DNA of 52,524 nucleotides from Mycobacterium sp. (GTDB lineage: Bacteria > Actinomycetota > Actinomycetes > Mycobacteriales > Mycobacteriaceae): the NCBI GenBank assembly GCA_025966225.1, contig JAOPVI010000254.1:1-52524 (forward strand), in the 5' to 3' direction. The notes beneath the pieces were generated by a model. It saw nothing but the letters and a program-made list of their open reading frames with translations, was not told where the DNA came from and ran no database searches. This document shows, piece by piece, positions 36,595 to 46,649 of the stretch. Position 1 is the first letter of the stretch, and each line of letters begins with the position of its first letter. A program made the translations under genes and the position numbers.

Positions 36595-39200
36595 GTGGGG
36601 GTCTCCTGCAGCGGTCGGAACTTCGGAAGGCCCATGGGAACCTTGCGCCCGGAACGTTCGGTGAACGTCACGGTCGGGTCTGCGACGTCGGGTGCGTTGA
36701 CGAACGACACGAACCGGGACAGCTTGTCGGGGTCCTCCAGCACGCCCTTCCATTCGCAGGCGTATCCGGCGACGTGGCGGGCCACGGCCTCCTCGAATTC
36801 GGCAGCCAGGCCGAGGGAGTCATGGCAGACGACGCCGTGCAGGTGGTCCATGCCACCCTCGAGGCCCTCGACCCACGGCGCGGTGCGCTGCAATCGGTCG
36901 GCCGTGCGGACGTAGAACATCAGGAAGCGGTCGATGTAGCGGATCAGCGTCTCGTCGTCGAGGTCGCCTGCCAACAGCTGCGCGTGCTTCGGCGTCATGC
37001 CGCCGTTGCCGCCGACGTACAGGTTCCAGCCGGTCTCGGTGGCGATCACGCCGACGTCCTTGGCCCGCGCCTCAGCGCACTCGCGAGCGCAGCCCGATAC
37101 GCCCATCTTGATCTTGTGCGGGGCGCGCAATCCGCGGTAGCGCAGTTCGAGGTCGATCGCCATCTGCACCGAATCCTGTTGGCCGTAGCGGCACCAGTCG
37201 CTGCCGACGCAGCTCTTCACCGTGCGAAGCGCCTTGCCGTAGGCGTGCCCGGACTCCATGCCACCCTCGACAAGGCGCCGCCAGATCTCCGGCAGCTGGT
37301 CGACCCTGGCGCCGAACATGTCGATGCGCTGGCCGCCGGTGATCTTGGTGTACAGGTCGAAGTCCCGGGCAATCTCACCGATGAGGATCAGTTGCGCGGG
37401 CGTGATGTCGCCGCCCGGCACGCGCGGCACCACCGAGTAGCTGCCGTTGCGCTGAATGTTGGCAAGGAAGTGGTCGTTGGAATCCTGCAGCGAGGCCTGT
37501 TCCCCGTCGAGGATGTGGTCGGAACTGGTCGAGGCAAGTATCGACGCAACCACGGGTTTGCATATGTCGCAACCGGTTCCGGTGCCGTAGCGTTCGATCA
37601 ACCCCGAGAAGGTGCGTAGCTCCGAAGCCGAGATGATTTCGAACAGCTCGGCCCGTGACTGGGTGAAGTGTTCACACAGGGCCTTGGACTGTTCGACGCC
37701 CTCGGCCTCTAGCAGTTGTTTGAGCAGCGGCACGCAGGATCCGCACGACGTACCCGCCTTGGTGCAGCCCTTCAAGGCGGCTACGTCCGCGCAGCCACGG
37801 ACGATCGCGTCAGTGAGCTCGCCCTTGGTGACGTTGTTGCAGGAGCACACCTGCGCAGCGGCCTTAAGCGCACCGACACCGAGTTGTGCTGCGCCGGAAT
37901 CGGATCCAGCAGGCGAGATGATCGCGAGCGGATCGCCGGGCAGGTGTTCGCCAACCATGGGCCGCAGCACGCCGTACGCCGACGCGTCGCCGACCAGGAT
38001 CCCGCCGAGTAGGGTCTTGGCGTCGTCGGAGAGCACCAATTTGGCGTAGGTCGCCTTGACCGCGTCGTTGACGGCGACCTCGAGGCAGCCGGGGGTGGCC
38101 CCCATGGCATCGCCGAAGCTGGCCACGTCGACGCCGAGCAGCTTCAGCTTGGTCGAGGTGTCGGCCTCACCGAACTCCGCGGAACCATCGAGCAACCGGT
38201 CGGCCACCACCTCGGCACTCGTATACCCGGGGCCGACCAACCCGTAGCAGCGGCCGTCGATCGCGGCCACCTCGCCGACGGCGTAGATGCTGGGATCTTC
38301 AGTGGCACAGGTCAAGTCCGTGAGCACTCCGCCACGGGCGGCGAGCGGCAGGCCGGCCGCCTTCGCGAGCTCGTCACGCGGCCGGACGCCTGCCGCGAAG
38401 ATCACCACGCCCGCATCGATGGGCGTCCCGTCGTTGAGCAACACCCGCAGGCCACCTTCCCGAGTCGCTTCGCTCCTGCCCTCCGAGCCACTTTCCCGGG
38501 TCGCTTCGCTCCTGCCCTCCGAGCCATCCGCACCACACTGCTCGATGGCGTCGGTGCCGACGTCGAGATGGACCGAGATTCCGAGTTCGGTGACCATTCG
38601 TTGCAACAGCGCACCGCCTGCGGTGTCGAGCTGCTGATTCATCAGTCGCGGGGCGCGCTCGACGACGTGCGCGTGCAAGCCGAAGCCCCGCAACGCGTTC
38701 GCCGCCTCGAGCCCAAGCAGCCCGCCACCGATCACGACACCCGTGGTGGCGCCTGCAGCCATTGTCCGCAGCACGTCGGCCCGAATGGCGTCGAGGTCGT
38801 CGAGCGTGCGGTAGACGTGGCACCCGGGCAGGTCGTGACCCGGCACCGGCGGAACGAACGCGAACGAGCCGGTGGCCAAGACCAGCCTGTCGTAGGGAAA
38901 GCGGCGACCGAGCATCGTCGTCACGTACTTCGCGGACCGGTTGATGCGGGTCACGCGGTCGCGCAACACCACGTCGACGCGCTGGTCGCCGTCGTATCCG
39001 TTGCCCGCCATGGCCAGGCGCGGGCGCTCCCAGTGCTCGGTGTAGCCGGTGAGGCCAACGCGGTCGTATGCGGCGTCGGCCTCCTCGGCAACGACGGTGA
39101 CGTGCCAGCCGTCGTCGGCGTCACGGGCGCGCAAGGCCTCGACGAATCGGTGCCCGACCATGCCGTGACCGACGACGACCACACGCTTCGGATAGTGCAT
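36591..39200 (-). CDS. nirB: Nitrite reductase (NADH) large subunit
   Basis: 869 residues. In order: FAD site VVVGHGMVG at residue ~7; NADH site VVIGGGLLGLEAA near 155; BFD-like [2Fe-2S] domain with CSCNN and CTKAGTSCGSC; sulfite/nitrite reductase ferredoxin-like half domain; and the sirohaem-[4Fe-4S] motifs CVGSDWCRYG and CARECAEA. It reduces nitrite to ammonium with NADH in the cytosol. Residues ~225-248 are two copies of a 12-residue repeat, GSEGRSEATRES, in a surface region of the reductase domain; this makes it longer than usual homologues but in frame. Sirohaem supply may come from the chelatase at 24756. Confidence 0.95.
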   Translation of the reverse strand: MHYPKRVVVVGHGMVGHRFVEALRARDADDGWHVTVVAEEADAAYDRVGLTGYTEHWERPRLAMAGNGYDGDQRVDVVLRDRVTRINRSAKYVTTMLGRRFPYDRLVLATGSFAFVPPVPGHDLPGCHVYRTLDDLDAIRADVLRTMAAGATTGVVIGGGLLGLEAANALRGFGLHAHVVERAPRLMNQQLDTAGGALLQRMVTELGISVHLDVGTDAIEQCGADGSEGRSEATRESGSEGRSEATREGGLRVLLNDGTPIDAGVVIFAAGVRPRDELAKAAGLPLAARGGVLTDLTCATEDPSIYAVGEVAAIDGRCYGLVGPGYTSAEVVADRLLDGSAEFGEADTSTKLKLLGVDVASFGDAMGATPGCLEVAVNDAVKATYAKLVLSDDAKTLLGGILVGDASAYGVLRPMVGEHLPGDPLAIISPAGSDSGAAQLGVGALKAAAQVCSCNNVTKGELTDAIVRGCADVAALKGCTKAGTSCGSCVPLLKQLLEAEGVEQSKALCEHFTQSRAELFEIISASELRTFSGLIERYGTGTGCDICKPVVASILASTSSDHILDGEQASLQDSNDHFLANIQRNGSYSVVPRVPGGDITPAQLILIGEIARDFDLYTKITGGQRIDMFGARVDQLPEIWRRLVEGGMESGHAYGKALRTVKSCVGSDWCRYGQQDSVQMAIDLELRYRGLRAPHKIKMGVSGCARECAEARAKDVGVIATETGWNLYVGGNGGMTPKHAQLLAGDLDDETLIRYIDRFLMFYVRTADRLQRTAPWVEGLEGGMDHLHGVVCHDSLGLAAEFEEAVARHVAGYACEWKGVLEDPDKLSRFVSFVNAPDVADPTVTFTERSGRKVPMGLPKFRPLQETPT
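38457..38528 (-). repeat. 36-bp in-frame tandem duplication inside nirB
   Basis: Two nearly identical 36-bp units (38457-38492 and 38493-38528). Each contains GTCGCTTCGCTCCTGCCC, which also occurs exactly at 18863-18880. On the nirB strand each encodes 12 residues, so the frame is kept. Confidence 0.9.
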
Positions 39201-39243
39201 GGCGCAACGCTAGGCAAGCGACATTGCCTGGATGTCGCCTCGT

Positions 39244-39270
39244 GTGAATCGCCCGTCACGGTGTGCTCAC
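39244..39270 (-). promoter_or_regulatory. Possible GlnR-type site upstream of nirB
   Basis: On the nirB strand: GTGAG, six bases, GTGAC, six bases, TTCAC. The AC/AG steps recur every 11 bp as in GlnR boxes, but the GaAAC half is missing, so this is weak. It is 44-70 bp upstream of the nirB ATG. Confidence 0.25.
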
Positions 39271-39295
39271 CGGTCGGATCGGTGGGCTGTGAGCG

Positions 39296-39682
39296 TCAGA
39301 TGTGTCCGGCGGAGCCCTGGCTGGTGGGCGTTGCGTACGGGTTGTAGATCGTGGTCGGCGCCGTCGGCGGCTCCGACTGGTCACCCGGCCCATCGTTGGA
39401 CGGCGAGTCGGGTGATTGCGCAGGCGCTGGGGTGAACTCGCTGGTCTGCACGCTGGGCGTCGTGTAGCTGGTGGTCGACGACGAAGTCGTGAAGCTCGTC
39501 GTGTCGGCCACCGACGTGTCGGGGTATACGACGTTTGGCGGGTCCACCGAATTGTCCGAAACCCGCATCACGGCGAACACCAGCAGCCCGACCAGCGCAA
39601 GCGCGCCAACGCCACTCGCCAAGATCACGGATTGGTTGTCGTGCCAAGGCTCGTCGCCAGGCCGCCGGTCGTCGTCCCACAC
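39296..39682 (-). CDS. Membrane-anchored Ser/Thr/Pro-rich protein
   Basis: 128 residues. A charged N-terminus (WDDDRRPGDEPWHDN) is followed by one membrane helix (SVILASGVGALALVGLLVFA), then an ~85-residue extracytoplasmic tail rich in Ser, Thr and Pro, likely disordered and possibly glycosylated, ending without an anchor. Similar one-helix proteins are common in mycobacteria; function unknown. It is 96 bp upstream of nirB and on the same strand. Confidence 0.7.
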   Translation of the reverse strand: MWDDDRRPGDEPWHDNQSVILASGVGALALVGLLVFAVMRVSDNSVDPPNVVYPDTSVADTTSFTTSSSTTSYTTPSVQTSEFTPAPAQSPDSPSNDGPGDQSEPPTAPTTIYNPYATPTSQGSAGHI

Positions 39683-39703
39683 GGGCGGATCGTAAGCCCC
39701 GTG

Positions 39704-40462
39704 CTACTGCCAGCGGGCCAGGATTTCCTCGGCCCGACCGGACAGGGCGCGCTGAAGGAACGGTCCGAAACTGATGCGGCCCACGCCCAAAGGGCCAAAC
39801 GACGCCGGATCGTCGAGTTCCGGTATCGCAATCGCATTGACCGGCAAGGGCAACTCGGTGGTGAGTCGCCGCATCGTCTCCGGGTCGTGGCGGCCCACGG
39901 GGTAGAGGCTGTCCGCCCCGGCTTCGGCTGCCAGCTTCAGCCGCGCGACCGCACGCTCGACACGATCGGACTCGTCGCCGTCCTGACGAATGAAGAGATC
40001 GGTGCGGGCATTGATGACCAAGTGCACGCCTGCGGCATCAGCGGCCTTGCGTAGCTCACCGACGAGTGCGGCGTGTTCGGAGGCCGTACGGAGCCGCTTG
40101 CCCTCCTTGTGCACGGTGTCCTCGATGTTCAGGCCGACGGCACCCGCCGAGAGCAGCCCCTCGATGATCCGCTGCGGGGATTCGCCGTACCCCGATTCGA
40201 TGTCGACCGAGACCGGCACGTCCACGGCGGCCGTGAGCTGGGCGACCCGAGTAGTGAGGTCGTCGAACGACATCCCCTCGCCGTCGGGCTTGCCAACCGA
40301 GTCGGCGACCGGGTGACTGCCAACCGTGAGGGCAACAAAGCCTGCGTCGACCGCCAGCTTGGCCGACCACGCATCCCAAACCGTCGGCAGGATGGCTGGA
40401 TTTCCCGGTACGTGCAGCGCCAATAGTGCCGTGGCGCGATCCTTCAAAACCTGCTCGGACAT
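39704..40462 (-). CDS. Isocitrate lyase/PEP mutase family protein
   Basis: 252 residues. TIM-barrel of the PEP-mutase/isocitrate-lyase superfamily: LPTVWDAWSAKLAVDAG, the Mg-binding VSVDIESGYGES, GLNIEDTV and NARTDLF are the expected strand ends. The KKCGH loop that isocitrate lyase uses for catalysis is not present, so it is not a true isocitrate lyase; a lyase or hydrolase acting on an oxo acid is likely. ATG 40462 is preceded by GGAGAG; the upstream open frame is not homologous. Divergent from the Rv0250c homologue. Confidence 0.88.
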   Translation of the reverse strand: MSEQVLKDRATALLALHVPGNPAILPTVWDAWSAKLAVDAGFVALTVGSHPVADSVGKPDGEGMSFDDLTTRVAQLTAAVDVPVSVDIESGYGESPQRIIEGLLSAGAVGLNIEDTVHKEGKRLRTASEHAALVGELRKAADAAGVHLVINARTDLFIRQDGDESDRVERAVARLKLAAEAGADSLYPVGRHDPETMRRLTTELPLPVNAIAIPELDDPASFGPLGVGRISFGPFLQRALSGRAEEILARWQ

Positions 40463-40577
40463 CTTCCCAACTCTCCGTTCTCCGACGTGACCCGTCTCAC
40501 TCTGTTCCGATGACGTGGCTAGCATCAGTTGTCGTAATGTGATTCGCGACACCCTTCAGCCCAAGGAGGTCAGCCTC

Positions 40578-40874
40578 TTGTCCACCACCACTGAACTTGC
40601 CCAGCTACACGAATTGATCGGTGGCTTGCGACGCTGCGTGTCCTCACTGTCTTCACGCTACGGCGACACCCCCGCGATGCGTCGCATCGTCAACGACGCC
40701 GAGCGCATCATGAACGACATCGATCGACTCGACATCGACGCTGAGGAACTGGAACTCGCACGCGGAGAGAGCCCTCACCATCACGTCGGCGAGAAGATCG
40801 GCATCCCCGACACGCAGTACGCCAGCGACTTCTGGCAGGACGTGGACGACGAGGGCCTCGGTGGGACGCGGTGA
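40578..40874 (+). CDS. Conserved actinobacterial protein, Rv0250c homologue
   Basis: 98 residues, TTG start 8 bases after AAGGAGG; the conserved sequence begins exactly there (STTTELAQLHELIGGLRRC). It is helical and acidic and ends IPDTQYASDFWQDVDDEGLG, which matches the M. tuberculosis protein encoded next to sdh1. No known domain. The same position relative to sdhC in both genomes suggests a link with Sdh1, but no function is known. Confidence 0.85.
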   Translation: MSTTTELAQLHELIGGLRRCVSSLSSRYGDTPAMRRIVNDAERIMNDIDRLDIDAEELELARGESPHHHVGEKIGIPDTQYASDFWQDVDDEGLGGTR

Positions 40875-41016
40875 GCGCTTGCGCCACGAGCTTTGCTGAC
40901 CGGCTGAACACTTGCACGAAGTTCCGACAAGCACAGTAGGTGCTTGATTTCGCCCGTCGTCGGGCATTCCGCTAACGTCCGCTCGGACACATTACAAACG
41001 AAGTGAGGGAAACCCC

Positions 41017-41835
41017 TTGAGCGCACCCACCGCCGACCGCCCCGGCACAGGTGTCTTCTCGCCGACGCGAGCGCAGATCGAGCAACGTACCTTGCGCACC
41101 GACGCCTGGTGGAAGTCGCCGCTGATCACCGACCTCGGCTTCGCCGCGTTCGTCATCTACGCCACCGCGCGCGCGTTCCAGCAGGACCACTTCTTCGTCA
41201 AGGAGTACCACTACCTGACGCCGTTCTACTCGCCGTGCATCAGCACGGGCTGCGGGGACGCCAGCGGCTTCTGGCCACAGCTCCTGCCCGACGTGTGGTG
41301 GTTGCCGTACGCCGCGGCATCGCTGCCGTTCCTGCTGCTGTTCCGGTTGACCTGCTACTACTACCGCGGGGCCTACTACCGCTCGGTGTGGCAGTCACCC
41401 ACCGCGTGCGCGGTCGCCGAACCCCATGCGAAGTACACCGGCGAGACCCGGCTTCCGCTGATCATCCAGACCACGCACCGGTACTTCTTCTACATCGCCG
41501 GGATCATCTCGGTGATCAACACGTACGACGCGATCGAGGCGATGTTCCCCGACAGCGGCTTCCGGTTCGGCGTGGGCAACCTGGTGCTCTGGGGCAACGT
41601 CATCATGCTGTGGGTCTACACGTTGTCGTGCCACTCCTGCCGCCACGTCGTGGGCGGACGGCTCAAGCACTTCTCCAAGCATCCCGTGCGGTACTGGATG
41701 TGGGGGCAGGTGAGCAGGCTGAACACCCGGCACAAGCTGTACGCGTGGATCACGCTCGGCACGCTGATGTTCACCGACTTCTACGTCATGTTGATCTCGA
41801 TGCACCCCAACTGGGACCTGACCATCATTCCCTGA
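41017..41835 (+). CDS. sdhC: Succinate dehydrogenase 1 membrane subunit
   Basis: 272 residues, TTG start after GAGGGAAA. About five membrane helices. Two polar Cys/His motifs stand out: YSPCISTGCG (Cys74, Cys79) and SCHSCRHV (Cys205, His206, Cys208, His210). The published M. smegmatis Sdh1 structure has a membrane-embedded Rieske-type [2Fe-2S] cluster in this subunit, and these residues are the likely ligands. It passes electrons to menaquinone. First gene of sdhCAB; sdhA starts 42 bp later. Confidence 0.88.
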   Translation: MSAPTADRPGTGVFSPTRAQIEQRTLRTDAWWKSPLITDLGFAAFVIYATARAFQQDHFFVKEYHYLTPFYSPCISTGCGDASGFWPQLLPDVWWLPYAAASLPFLLLFRLTCYYYRGAYYRSVWQSPTACAVAEPHAKYTGETRLPLIIQTTHRYFFYIAGIISVINTYDAIEAMFPDSGFRFGVGNLVLWGNVIMLWVYTLSCHSCRHVVGGRLKHFSKHPVRYWMWGQVSRLNTRHKLYAWITLGTLMFTDFYVMLISMHPNWDLTIIP

Positions 41836-41877
41836 CGGGAATTCCACGCCTACATCCGAAAGACGAAGTGAGACTTC

Positions 41878-43893
41878 ATGACTGAGCCAGATGATCTTCG
41901 CGCAAGCGGCTCAACTGAGCCAGATGATCTTCGCGCAAGCGGCTCAACTGAGCCAGATGATCTTCGCGCAAGCGGCTCATCCACCCTGGAGCGGCACGAA
42001 TACGACGTCGTCGTCATCGGTGCCGGCGGTGCAGGACTGCGCGCCGTGATCGAGGCCCGTGAGCGCGGCCTTCGCGTTGCGGTGGTGACCAAGTCGCTGT
42101 TCGGCAAGGCGCACACCGTGATGGCCGAGGGTGGCTGCGCCGCGGCCATGAAGAACGTCAACACCAAGGACTCCTGGCAGGTGCACTTCGGTGACACCAT
42201 GCGCGGCGGCAAGTTCCTCAACAACTGGCGGATGGCCGAACTGCACGCGCAGGAAGCCCCCGACCGGGTCTGGGAGTTGGAGACCTACGGTGCGCTGTTC
42301 GACCGCACCAAGGACGGCAAGATCAGCCAGCGCAACTTCGGCGGGCACACGTACCCGCGGCTGGCCCACGTGGGTGACCGCACCGGCCTGGAGATCATCC
42401 GCACGCTGCAGCAGAAGATAGTGTCGCTGCAGCAGGAGGACTTCAAGGAGACCGGCGACTACGACGCCCGAATCAGGGTCTTCCACGAGTGCTCGATCAC
42501 CGACCTGATCAAAGACGGCGACCGGATCGCGGGCGCCTTCGGATACTGGCGCGAGACCGGCAACTTCATCCTGTTCGACGCACCTGCCGTGGTGCTCGCG
42601 ACCGGCGGCATCGGCAAGTCGTTCAAGGTCTCGTCGAATTCCTGGGAGTACACCGGCGACGGGCACGCCCTAGCGTTGAGGGCCGGGTCCAACCTGATCA
42701 ACATGGAGTTCATCCAGTTCCACCCGACGGGGATGGTCTGGCCACTGTCCGTCAAGGGCATCCTCGTCACCGAGGGCGTCCGCGGCGACGGCGGAGTGCT
42801 GAAGAACTCCGAGGGCAAGCGGTTCATGTTCGACTACATCCCGCCGGTGTTCAAGGGTCAGTACGCCGAGACCGAAGAAGAAGCCGACCAGTGGCTCAAG
42901 GACAACGACTCCGCTCGCCGCACCCCTGACCTGCTGCCCCGCGACGAGGTTGCCCGGGCCATCGTCGCCGAGGTCAAGGCGGGCCGCGGCACCCCGCACG
43001 GCGGGGTATACCTCGACATCGCCTCACGCATGCCCACCGAGGAGATCAAGCGGCGGCTGCCCTCGATGTACCACCAGTTCATCGAGCTGGCCGAGGTCGA
43101 CATCACCAAGGACGAGATGGAAGTCGGTCCCACCTGTCACTACGTGATGGGCGGGGTCGAGGTCGATCCCGACACTGGCGGCGCTGCGACTCCGGGGCTG
43201 TTCGCGGCCGGTGAGTGCTCCGGTGGCATGCACGGTTCCAACCGATTGGGTGGCAACTCGCTGTCGGACCTGCTGGTGTTCGGCCGCCGCGCCGGACTCG
43301 GCGCATCCGACTACGTGCGGGCGCTGGCCGACCGGCCGAAGCCGCCGCAGGACGCCATCGACGAGGCCACCAAGATGGCGTTGGCGCCCTACGAGGCACA
43401 CGAGAACCCCGAGAACCCCTACACGCTGCACGCCGAGCTTCAGCAGTCGATGAACGACCTCGTCGGCATCATCCGGAAGGAAGCCGAGGTCGAGGAGGCG
43501 CTGACCAAGCTCGACGAACTCAGGGGCCGTCTGCAGAACGTCGCCGTCGAGGGCGGCCGAGTGTACAACCCGGGCTGGCACTTGGCCATCGACATGCGCA
43601 ACATGCTGCTGGTCAGCGAGTGCGTGGCCAAGGCTGCGCTGCAGCGCACCGAGAGCCGCGGCGGACATACCCGCGACGACCATCCGGCGATGGACGCGAA
43701 CTGGCGCAACACGCTGCTGGTGTGCAAGACCACCGAGATCGCGTCCGCCGAAGCGCTGGTGCCCCGAGTGACGGTCGACCCCGAGGAACAGGTTCCGATG
43801 CGGCCGGACCTGCTCGAGGTCTTCGAGCTCTCCGAACTCGAGAAGTACTACACCGACGCCGAATTGACCGAGCACCCCGAAAGGAAGGGCTGA
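41878..43893 (+). CDS. sdhA: Succinate dehydrogenase 1 flavoprotein subunit
   Basis: 671 residues. FAD-binding VVVIGAGGAGLRAVIEARE begins at about residue 43; covalent FAD His is in KAHTVMAEGGCAAAM; substrate and active-site residues lie in FHPTGMV and RRTPDLLPRDEVARA; GGNSLSDLLVFGRRAG closes the FAD domain. It oxidises succinate to fumarate. The first 34 residues after Met are three copies of TEPDDLRASGS from a 33-bp tandem repeat, an extension not expected in homologues, where the protein begins near ERHEYDVVV. Start ATG 41878 has GAAGTGAG upstream and is the only good start. Confidence 0.95.
   Translation: MTEPDDLRASGSTEPDDLRASGSTEPDDLRASGSSTLERHEYDVVVIGAGGAGLRAVIEARERGLRVAVVTKSLFGKAHTVMAEGGCAAAMKNVNTKDSWQVHFGDTMRGGKFLNNWRMAELHAQEAPDRVWELETYGALFDRTKDGKISQRNFGGHTYPRLAHVGDRTGLEIIRTLQQKIVSLQQEDFKETGDYDARIRVFHECSITDLIKDGDRIAGAFGYWRETGNFILFDAPAVVLATGGIGKSFKVSSNSWEYTGDGHALALRAGSNLINMEFIQFHPTGMVWPLSVKGILVTEGVRGDGGVLKNSEGKRFMFDYIPPVFKGQYAETEEEADQWLKDNDSARRTPDLLPRDEVARAIVAEVKAGRGTPHGGVYLDIASRMPTEEIKRRLPSMYHQFIELAEVDITKDEMEVGPTCHYVMGGVEVDPDTGGAATPGLFAAGECSGGMHGSNRLGGNSLSDLLVFGRRAGLGASDYVRALADRPKPPQDAIDEATKMALAPYEAHENPENPYTLHAELQQSMNDLVGIIRKEAEVEEALTKLDELRGRLQNVAVEGGRVYNPGWHLAIDMRNMLLVSECVAKAALQRTESRGGHTRDDHPAMDANWRNTLLVCKTTEIASAEALVPRVTVDPEEQVPMRPDLLEVFELSELEKYYTDAELTEHPERKG
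41881..41979 (+). repeat. 33-bp perfect tandem repeat, three copies, at the start of sdhA
   Basis: Three identical 33-bp units (41881-41913, 41914-41946, 41947-41979), each encoding 11 residues in frame. The unit contains CTTCGCGCAAG, a near-palindrome. Perfect identity suggests recent expansion by slippage, and copy number is probably variable between strains. Confidence 0.95.
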
Positions 43894-43894
43894 C

Positions 43895-44647
43895 ATGGCT
43901 GCATACGACGCGAGCATGCGGGTCTGGCGCGGAGACGAAGACGGTGGGGAGCTGAAAGACTACACCGTCGAGGTCAACGACGGCGAGGTGGTGCTCGACA
44001 TCATCCATCGCCTGCAGGCCACCCAGGCCAACGACCTGGCCGTGCGGTGGAACTGCAAGGCAGGAAAATGCGGGTCGTGCTCGGCAGAGGTCAACGGCCG
44101 CCCGCGGCTGATGTGCATGACGCGGATGTCGACGTTCGGCCAGGACGAGACCGTCACCGTCACGCCGCTGCGTACGTTCCCCGTGATGCGCGACCTGGTG
44201 ACCGACGTGTCGTTCAACTACCAGAAGGCGCGGGAGATCCCGTCGTTCACGCCGCCCAAGGATCTTCAGCCGGGCGACTACCGCATGCAGCAGGAAGACG
44301 TCGAACGCAGCCAGGAGTTCCGGAAGTGCATCGAGTGCTTCCTGTGCCAGGACGTCTGCCACGTCGTGCGTGACCACGAGGAGAACAAGGAGAACTTCGC
44401 CGGACCGCGCTTCCACATGCGCATCGCCGAGCTCGACATGCATCCGCTGGACGTCGTGGACCGCAAGGACATGGCTCAGGAGGAGTTCGGGCTGGGCTTG
44501 TGCAACATCACCAAGTGCTGCACCGAGGTCTGCCCCGAGCACATCAAGATCACCGACAACGCGCTGATTCCGATGAAGGAGCGCGTCGCCGACCGCAAGT
44601 ACGACCCGGTCGTCTGGCTGGGCAAGGTGCTCTTCAAGAAGAAGTAG
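43895..44647 (+). CDS. sdhB: Succinate dehydrogenase 1 iron-sulfur subunit
   Basis: 250 residues, starting 1 bp after the sdhA stop with an AGGAAGG site within sdhA. The plant-type ferredoxin part has CKAGKCGSC and RLMC for the [2Fe-2S] cluster; the C-terminal part has CIECFLCQDVC and CNITKCCTEVCP for the [4Fe-4S] and [3Fe-4S] clusters. It relays electrons from SdhA to the membrane subunit. Last gene of the operon; a strong terminator follows. Confidence 0.95.
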   Translation: MAAYDASMRVWRGDEDGGELKDYTVEVNDGEVVLDIIHRLQATQANDLAVRWNCKAGKCGSCSAEVNGRPRLMCMTRMSTFGQDETVTVTPLRTFPVMRDLVTDVSFNYQKAREIPSFTPPKDLQPGDYRMQQEDVERSQEFRKCIECFLCQDVCHVVRDHEENKENFAGPRFHMRIAELDMHPLDVVDRKDMAQEEFGLGLCNITKCCTEVCPEHIKITDNALIPMKERVADRKYDPVVWLGKVLFKKK

Positions 44648-44664
44648 GGCTCGAGTTTGACGTG

Positions 44665-44708
44665 AACGGCTGCGAAGTCCCAACAGGACTTCGCAGCCGT
44701 TTGGTTTT
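44665..44708 (+). terminator. Intrinsic terminator of the sdhCAB operon
   Basis: A perfect 15-bp stem (44665-44679 pairing with 44687-44701; one more C-G pair closes the loop) with a 5- to 7-base loop, followed by TTGGTTTT. It begins 18 bp after the sdhB stop. This is one of the clearest intrinsic terminators in the window. Confidence 0.9.
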
Positions 44709-44798
44709 GGCGGCCATGCGGGTACCCAGTCGGCGTACGGTAAGTTTCGGAGCCAATCCACGCCATACCCACGCCATTCAGCGACGAAAGGCACCCAC

Positions 44799-44960
44799 AT
44801 GAGCACTGGAGATACCCAGAGCGTCAACGACATTCGCACCGCCATCCGCGAACTCTCCGCCCGCGCCGAGCTGGCTCGAAAAGAGGGCAGGCCCGAGGAC
44901 GCGGCTGAGCTGGAGCAACGCGTGCAGGGCTACCGGGACGAACTCGCCGCTAGACCGTAG
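44799..44960 (+). CDS. 53-residue helical protein
   Basis: ATG 44799 with GAAAGG about 8 bases upstream. The product is a charged, Ala/Glu/Arg-rich helix pair (DIRTAIRELSARAELARKEG, then EDAAELEQRVQGYRDELAAR) with heptad-like spacing, suggesting a short coiled coil. It has no Cys and no membrane segment. It lies between the sdh terminator and the convergent flavin reductase. Function unknown; the coherent helix pattern supports a real gene. Confidence 0.6.
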   Translation: MSTGDTQSVNDIRTAIRELSARAELARKEGRPEDAAELEQRVQGYRDELAARP

Positions 44961-45036
44961 AACCGCGCTGCGAGATGGCAGTCAGGCAAATGCTCACTCG
45001 CACTTCCGTCGAGTGAGTTCAATCTTGCGGGAAGCG

Positions 45037-46543
<1,507 letters not shown>

Positions 46544-46649
46544 CCGGCCATGATGGCCTGCTCACGCCACGCTCGCCAGAGTCGGAATCGTCGTGAACAC
46601 AAGCGGGGGGGAATCGGTCGGCCCGGGGACGGTAAGGTCACACCCCGAC

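Noticed and set aside
38457..38528. Start of a CRISPR array
   Set aside because: Only two direct repeats, no unique spacers between them, and inside a coding sequence.
41881..41979. CRISPR-like repeat cluster
   Set aside because: The copies abut without spacers and stay in frame with sdhA; it is a coding minisatellite.
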